Below are positions 7,374-11,113 of a DNA stretch of 11,113 nucleotides, piece by piece; positions within the stretch are counted from its first letter, which is position 1, and each line of letters opens with the position of its first letter. The stretch comes from Flavobacterium sp. GTDB taxonomy: Bacteria; Bacteroidota; Bacteroidia; Flavobacteriales; Flavobacteriaceae. The notes beneath the pieces are model-generated. The model was not told where the DNA came from and did not search any database. It saw nothing but the letters and a program-made list of their open reading frames with translations. A program made the translations under genes and the position numbers. The stretch is from positions 1 through 11,113 of the forward strand of contig JANJWE010000027.1 in NCBI GenBank assembly GCA_024709705.1, read 5' to 3'.

Positions 7374-8546
7374 ATGAAAAGAAGATCCTTTTTACAGTTA
7401 ACCGCTACGGGAACAGGCGGACTCATGTTGTTGCCTAATTTTTTAAATGCCCAATCGCTTTGGACATCAGATACGGGATTGGAAACTGATAACGTTGTTG
7501 TGTTCATTCAGCTTAATGGCGGTAATGATGGGTTGAATACTTTTATTCCATATGATAATCCGTTGTATTATGAAAACCGTCCGACTATAGGAATTGGCAA
7601 ATCTGAAATTATCAATGCCATTAATGGCATGGGTTTTCATCCGGCATTGAAAGACTTGGCTACTATTTCACAAGAAGGGAATTTAAGTATTATTCAAAAT
7701 GTAGGCTATCCGGAACCCAATCGTTCCTATTTTAGAAGTATTGAAATATGGCAAACGGCTTCTGACAGTCATCAATACTTAGATGATGGATGGCTGGGTA
7801 GGTTTTTGGAAATTCAATGTAAAACTGATAAAGTAGCAGGACTTAATGTAGACCGTATTGATAATTTGGCCTTAAAATCATCTTTGATGCATACGGTAAC
7901 CGTAAAAGATTTTAATACGTTAAGAAACTATTCCGTTAATGATAAAGAAGTTACTTTATCGGATAATCCACAATTGGATTTTGTTCGAAAATTGCAATTT
8001 GCGTCATTAGAGGGTATGGAAGAAATACAAAAAGCTCTCAAAAAGGCACCGGCACAAGACGTAACCTATAGTCAGAATGAATTAGCTAAAAATCTGCAAT
8101 GGATAGGTAAATTAATCAAAGGGAATTTGCCATCAAAAGTCTATTATACCTCTTTGAATGGATTTGACACCCACCGTAACCAAACGGCTTTGCATCACAA
8201 ACAGCTTTCACTTTTAAATGATGCGGTATATTCTTTTTACAACGACCTGAAAAAAAGCCGTTTATTACCTAAAGTTACCGTAGTCATTTTTTCTGAATTT
8301 GGGCGACGTGTAAAAGAAAACGGCTCGGGTACTGATCATGGGACTGCGGGTCCTATGATAGTGATTGGGGGACAAAACAAAGGGGCTCTAATCGGTAAAA
8401 ATCCGGATTTAACTCACTTAGACAACGGCGATTTACAATATGCTATTCATTTTAGGAGTGTGTATGCGGCTCTACTTCGCAACAAATTTAACTTTGACCC
8501 CACTACTATTGGAATTGATAATCCTCCTTTGAGCGGATTGTTTTGA
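7374..8546 (+). CDS. DUF1501 family protein, Tat-type signal, sulfatase/phosphatase-like
   Basis: The 390-residue product starts MKRRSFLQLTATGTGG, a twin-arginine (RRSFLQ) signal with hydrophobic core and probable cleavage near LNAQ (about residue 27). It should therefore be exported folded by Tat. DUF1501 hallmarks are present in order: VVVFIQLNGGNDGLNTFIPY (41-60), FHPALKDL (88-95), NRSYFRSIEIWQTAS (116-130), DDGWLGRFLE (137-146), GFDTH (263-267), VIFSEFGRR (304-312) and GTDHG (319-323). The family belongs to the alkaline phosphatase-like superfamily. By analogy D52, D265, H267, D321 and H322 are candidate metal ligands, but substrate and reaction are unknown. The length is normal. It follows the DUF1800 gene by 2 nt and is the last gene of the unit; no strong terminator hairpin is evident after it. 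Confidence 0.93.
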   Translation: MKRRSFLQLTATGTGGLMLLPNFLNAQSLWTSDTGLETDNVVVFIQLNGGNDGLNTFIPYDNPLYYENRPTIGIGKSEIINAINGMGFHPALKDLATISQEGNLSIIQNVGYPEPNRSYFRSIEIWQTASDSHQYLDDGWLGRFLEIQCKTDKVAGLNVDRIDNLALKSSLMHTVTVKDFNTLRNYSVNDKEVTLSDNPQLDFVRKLQFASLEGMEEIQKALKKAPAQDVTYSQNELAKNLQWIGKLIKGNLPSKVYYTSLNGFDTHRNQTALHHKQLSLLNDAVYSFYNDLKKSRLLPKVTVVIFSEFGRRVKENGSGTDHGTAGPMIVIGGQNKGALIGKNPDLTHLDNGDLQYAIHFRSVYAALLRNKFNFDPTTIGIDNPPLSGLF

Positions 8547-8920
8547 TTTTTTAATATTGGTTGAGATGTGTCTTGTGGTTAACCTGACACGACGGGGTAT
8601 GGGAACTGATGCAACAAGAGAAAATGATACCTCTGACGAATACATTTCTAATCGTCTTTGCGAGACAAATCCTTAAAAATTCCTTTTTAATCCGTATTAT
8701 TCGAATTTAAATGACACCTTATTGAATAGACAAACCCTTTCAAGCTGAACGCCACTTGTATAGGTCACGTACTTTCTGTGATAGGCGAAAAACTATTTTT
8801 TAATTCCTTCATCTTTAGGATTTCAAACATTTTCAAATTGTCAGGGTTGAGTTAGTACATCCAAAACTATGAGTATGGGTAAAAATCACTATACATACCG
8901 TATCCCTTTAACTGCTAGTA
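8547..8920. other. Convergent intergenic region, no gene seen
   Basis: This 374-bp stretch separates the 3' ends of the DUF1501 gene and the fibre gene. It contains a weak inverted repeat, GTGTC (8568-8572) with GACAC (8586-8590), around the palindrome GGTTAACC (8577-8584), but no T-run follows. A 25-codon ATG ORF at 8599-8676 has no features supporting it as a gene. No copy of the 60-bp repeat was found here. I see no promoter, tRNA or other RNA gene. Confidence 0.5.
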
Positions 8921-11113
8921 CTATTCATTTTCTAAGGCACTTAATCGTTGTAATATCGATTGAATTAGAGCTTCTTGTTTTTGCAATTGTTCTTTGAGAG
9001 CTTGGTTTTCAAACGATAGTTTCTGACTATTTTCTTCCAATTCTTTGTTTTTACGGTTGAGTTCCTGTAAGGCGTTTATGGAGGCTACCAATATGGGGTG
9101 CATATTAAAATTCAAAAAACCATCGCTATCTGTTCCTACGGCTTCAGGAAATACTTTTTGTACTTCTTGAGCACTAAAACCGGCATAGAGAGTTTTTAAT
9201 ACCTCAGGATCAAAAGTTCTTTTGCCGTTATTTTTGTAGTAATAGTTGATGGTTTTCAATTGCATAATGTCATCTAAGCCTTTAGAAAATATACCAGTGA
9301 TGGTTTTTAAACGTTCATCTGAAACTACGGTCCAAGTTGTAGTTCCCGGTTTTCTGCCTTCATCTACCCCCAATTCAAACCTTCCCAGAGGGTTGGTTAT
9401 TCCAATACCTACATTGGTATTGGCTGTTGCTCCATTTACTCCATTAATACTACCCAAAACTAAAGTATTACTAGCATCTACTCGGGCACGGGCACCGATA
9501 GCCGTGGCATTGGTTAAACCATTTTCTCCAACATTCGCTCCATAACCTACCGCGGTATTTTGAGAACCGGTAGTATTGTTATCAAGGGCAAACATTCCCA
9601 AAGCGGCATTTTCTGAACCCGTTGTATTAAAAAATAAAGCATTTAGACCAAAACCGGCATTTCTAATCCCTGTAGTGTTGCTTCGCAATGCATTTTCACC
9701 TGCGGCTGTATTGTTTATACCTTCAGTATTAAAAAGCAAAGCCAAGTTACCCAATGCTGTATTACTTGTTCCAATGGTGTTGTTTTGTAGAGCTGCTCCT
9801 CCTAGAGCCGTATTATTACTTCCGGAAGTATTAAAACGAAGTCCATCTGTACCCAAAGCTACATTATTATTTCCAGTGGTATTAGCTAATAAAGCACTAC
9901 GTCCAACAGCAACATTAGAACCTCCCGTGGTATTTAATTGTAAAGCTTGCATTCCAAATGCCGTATTTAAATTTCCTGTGGTATTGCTTGAAAGTGTACC
10001 AGAACCAAATGCGGTATTATCGCTACCGGTAGTATTAGCAGAGAGTGTACTTACCCCAAAAGAAGTATTTACAGAACCTATTCGTCCAGCCGAAGCGTTG
10101 TTTCTTCGAAACACCAGATCCTGATTATCTGTTGTCCCTATAAAATTTGTTGCAGGATTAGTTCCGGCATTCCCTAACAATCCCCAAGCACTGGCGGTTA
10201 CATTTTGCCAAGTGGAAGTACCATTGGCATCACTGGTTAAAACCCGACCCGCGGCTTGGTTGCCATCTACCATACGGATATTGCCTACCACATGTAAGCG
10301 GTCTAGGGGCGTAGTAGTGCCGATACCTACGTTTACGGTGGCTGTAGCACCGGCGACTCCATTGATGCTACCCAATACCAAAGCATTGCTGGCATTGACT
10401 CTAGCCCGAGCCCCAAGAGCTGTAGCATTGGTTAAATTATTGGCTCCTACATTTGAAGCATATCCTATTCCGGTGTTTTCAGTACCAGTGGTGTTAGCGT
10501 CAAGGGCAAACACACCCAATGCAGAATTATCGGTACCAGTTGTATTAAAAAATAAAGCATTCAGACCAAAACCGGCATTTCTAATTCCGGTTGTATTGCT
10601 TCTTAAAGTATTTTCACCCATAGCCGTATTATTGGTTCCCTCTGTATTAAAAACCATAGCTTGGTTACCAACAGCTGTATTACTTACTCCAATTGTATTG
10701 TTTTGAAGGGAAGCCCGACCAATAGCCGTATTACTACTACCGGTGGTGTTCAATCGCAGGGCATCCAATCCATAGGCAGAATTATTATTTCCGGAAGTAT
10801 TGTTCAAAAGGGCATTGACACCGGTGGCTGTATTGGAAGTTCCAGTGGTATTGGCAACAAGAGCACTTCCCCCAATGGCCGTATTGGATACTCCAATTCT
10901 TCCAGAAATAATATTGTTTCTTCGAAACACTACATCTTGATTATCTGTGGTCCCGATAAAATTAACAGTAGGATTAGTCCCGGCATTACCCAATAATCCC
11001 CAAGCACTAGCGGTTACATTTTGCCAAGTGGAAGTACCATTGGCATCACTGGTTAAAACCCGACCGGCAGCTTGGTTGCCATCTACCATACGGATATTCC
11101 CCACCACGTGCAA
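8921..11113 (-). CDS. Fibrous surface protein with NTAxG repeats and peptidase S74 chaperone domain (5' end outside window)
   Basis: The visible 730 residues are the C-terminal part; the first codon in the window (TTG, 11113-11111) is an internal Leu, as the second module shows. Two modules share a start (LHVVGNIRMVDGNQAAG, then VTASAWGLLGNAGTNP) at residues 1 and 273. Each continues with 17-residue repeats (NTAxGxxALxxNTTGxx): eight full units in module 1 (77-212) and ten in module 2 (349-518). Each then has a YadA-head-like segment (NATA-GARARV-ASN-LVLGSINGV). Residues 593-684 form a peptidase S74/endosialidase chaperone domain with SDERLK at 598-603, where Ser598 and Lys603 fit the self-cleavage dyad. 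Residues 685-730 are a coiled coil ending LSALENE. Known S74 domains fold trimeric fibres and then cut themselves off, so a trimeric surface fibre or adhesin is inferred. A phage tail fibre origin is possible, but no phage genes are nearby. Confidence 0.88.
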   Translation of the reverse strand: MHVVGNIRMVDGNQAAGRVLTSDANGTSTWQNVTASAWGLLGNAGTNPTVNFIGTTDNQDVVFRRNNIISGRIGVSNTAIGGSALVANTTGTSNTATGVNALLNNTSGNNNSAYGLDALRLNTTGSSNTAIGRASLQNNTIGVSNTAVGNQAMVFNTEGTNNTAMGENTLRSNTTGIRNAGFGLNALFFNTTGTDNSALGVFALDANTTGTENTGIGYASNVGANNLTNATALGARARVNASNALVLGSINGVAGATATVNVGIGTTTPLDRLHVVGNIRMVDGNQAAGRVLTSDANGTSTWQNVTASAWGLLGNAGTNPATNFIGTTDNQDLVFRRNNASAGRIGSVNTSFGVSTLSANTTGSDNTAFGSGTLSSNTTGNLNTAFGMQALQLNTTGGSNVAVGRSALLANTTGNNNVALGTDGLRFNTSGSNNTALGGAALQNNTIGTSNTALGNLALLFNTEGINNTAAGENALRSNTTGIRNAGFGLNALFFNTTGSENAALGMFALDNNTTGSQNTAVGYGANVGENGLTNATAIGARARVDASNTLVLGSINGVNGATANTNVGIGITNPLGRFELGVDEGRKPGTTTWTVVSDERLKTITGIFSKGLDDIMQLKTINYYYKNNGKRTFDPEVLKTLYAGFSAQEVQKVFPEAVGTDSDGFLNFNMHPILVASINALQELNRKNKELEENSQKLSFENQALKEQLQKQEALIQSILQRLSALENE
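9560..10069 (-). repeat. Ten 51-bp units encoding 17-residue NTAxG repeats, module 2
   Basis: Ten consecutive units start at NTSFG (codon at 10069) and end before NTAVGYG at 9559. This is two units (102 bp) more than module 1. The surplus lies toward the start of the array, since the last seven or so units pair one-to-one with those of module 1 (for example NNTIG, FNTEG, NAGFGLNALFFNTTG). Confidence 0.85.
10154..11113 (-). repeat. 816-bp spaced module duplication in the fibre gene
   Basis: The module start at 11113-10970 is repeated at 10297-10154 with an offset of exactly 816 bp (272 codons), checked at the LHVVGN codon and the WGLLGN region. In the 115 bp nearest the module start I count about seven differences, several of them synonymous. 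The modules continue with parallel order of individual 17-residue units. The span given covers both module starts and module 1. Confidence 0.85.
10478..10885 (-). repeat. Eight 51-bp units encoding 17-residue NTAxG repeats, module 1
   Basis: Eight consecutive in-frame 51-bp units start at residue 77 (NTAIG) and end before NTGIG at 10477. The consensus is N-T-A-x-G-x-x-A-L-x-x-N-T-T-G-x-x. Units differ at variable positions but match module 2 in order when aligned from the C-terminal end. Confidence 0.85.

Noticed and set aside
8599..8676. 25-codon ORF in the convergent gap
   Set aside because: It is short and hydrophilic, with no ribosome-binding or promoter signal and no conserved motif; such ORFs arise by chance.
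9246..10996. Several plus-strand ORFs of 99-182 codons opposite the fibre gene
   Set aside because: They are the antisense of the 51-bp repeat arrays, which stay open because the repeat has a regular in-frame codon pattern. Their Val/Pro/Ala-rich products have no start context or family.

Overview
The window comes from an AT-rich bacterial chromosome, most likely Bacteroidota and probably a flavobacterium. The evidence is the A-rich leaders without clear Shine-Dalgarno sites, signal peptides ending in '-AQ', a WG-repeat lipid-free secreted protein, a DUF1800/DUF1501 gene pair, and a large surface protein with NTAxG repeats and a peptidase S74 chaperone domain. Two -7-like TAnnTTTG boxes fit the Bacteroidota promoter consensus. 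No rRNA, tRNA, transposase, phage structural gene or CRISPR array was seen.

Layout. 1-248 has no convincing gene. 249-494 (+) encodes only the N-terminal part of a type IIG/ISP-like restriction-modification enzyme and is probably a relic. 600-1094 (+) encodes a small exported protein of unknown function. 1147-1404 holds a cluster of about 60-bp interspersed repeats interrupted by a 16-bp tandem array. 5477-1535 (-) is a two-gene operon: a 737-residue exported WG-repeat protein with an inserted Sel1 repeat block, then, 7 nt later, a 573-residue exported protein of unknown function. 5611-5871 holds a second cluster of the same repeat family in the same orientation, so the operon sits between direct repeats. 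5992-8546 (+) is a tight DUF1800-DUF1501 pair (2-nt gap). 8547-8920 is a convergent intergenic gap. 8921-11113 (-) is the C-terminal 730 residues of a fibrous surface protein that runs off the window.

How the genes work together. Most intact products appear to be exported or surface proteins. The WG/Sel1 protein and its partner are likely co-expressed. DUF1800 and DUF1501 proteins are a recurrent uncharacterised pair, and here only the DUF1501 member carries a Tat-type signal. The fibrous protein is built from two 272-residue modules of 17-residue repeats and ends in a Ser-Lys self-cleaving chaperone domain plus a coiled coil, as in trimeric fibres. I saw no clearly new defence or mobile system. 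The most notable items are the modular duplication in the fibre gene, the repeat clusters flanking the WG operon, and the restriction-modification relic.
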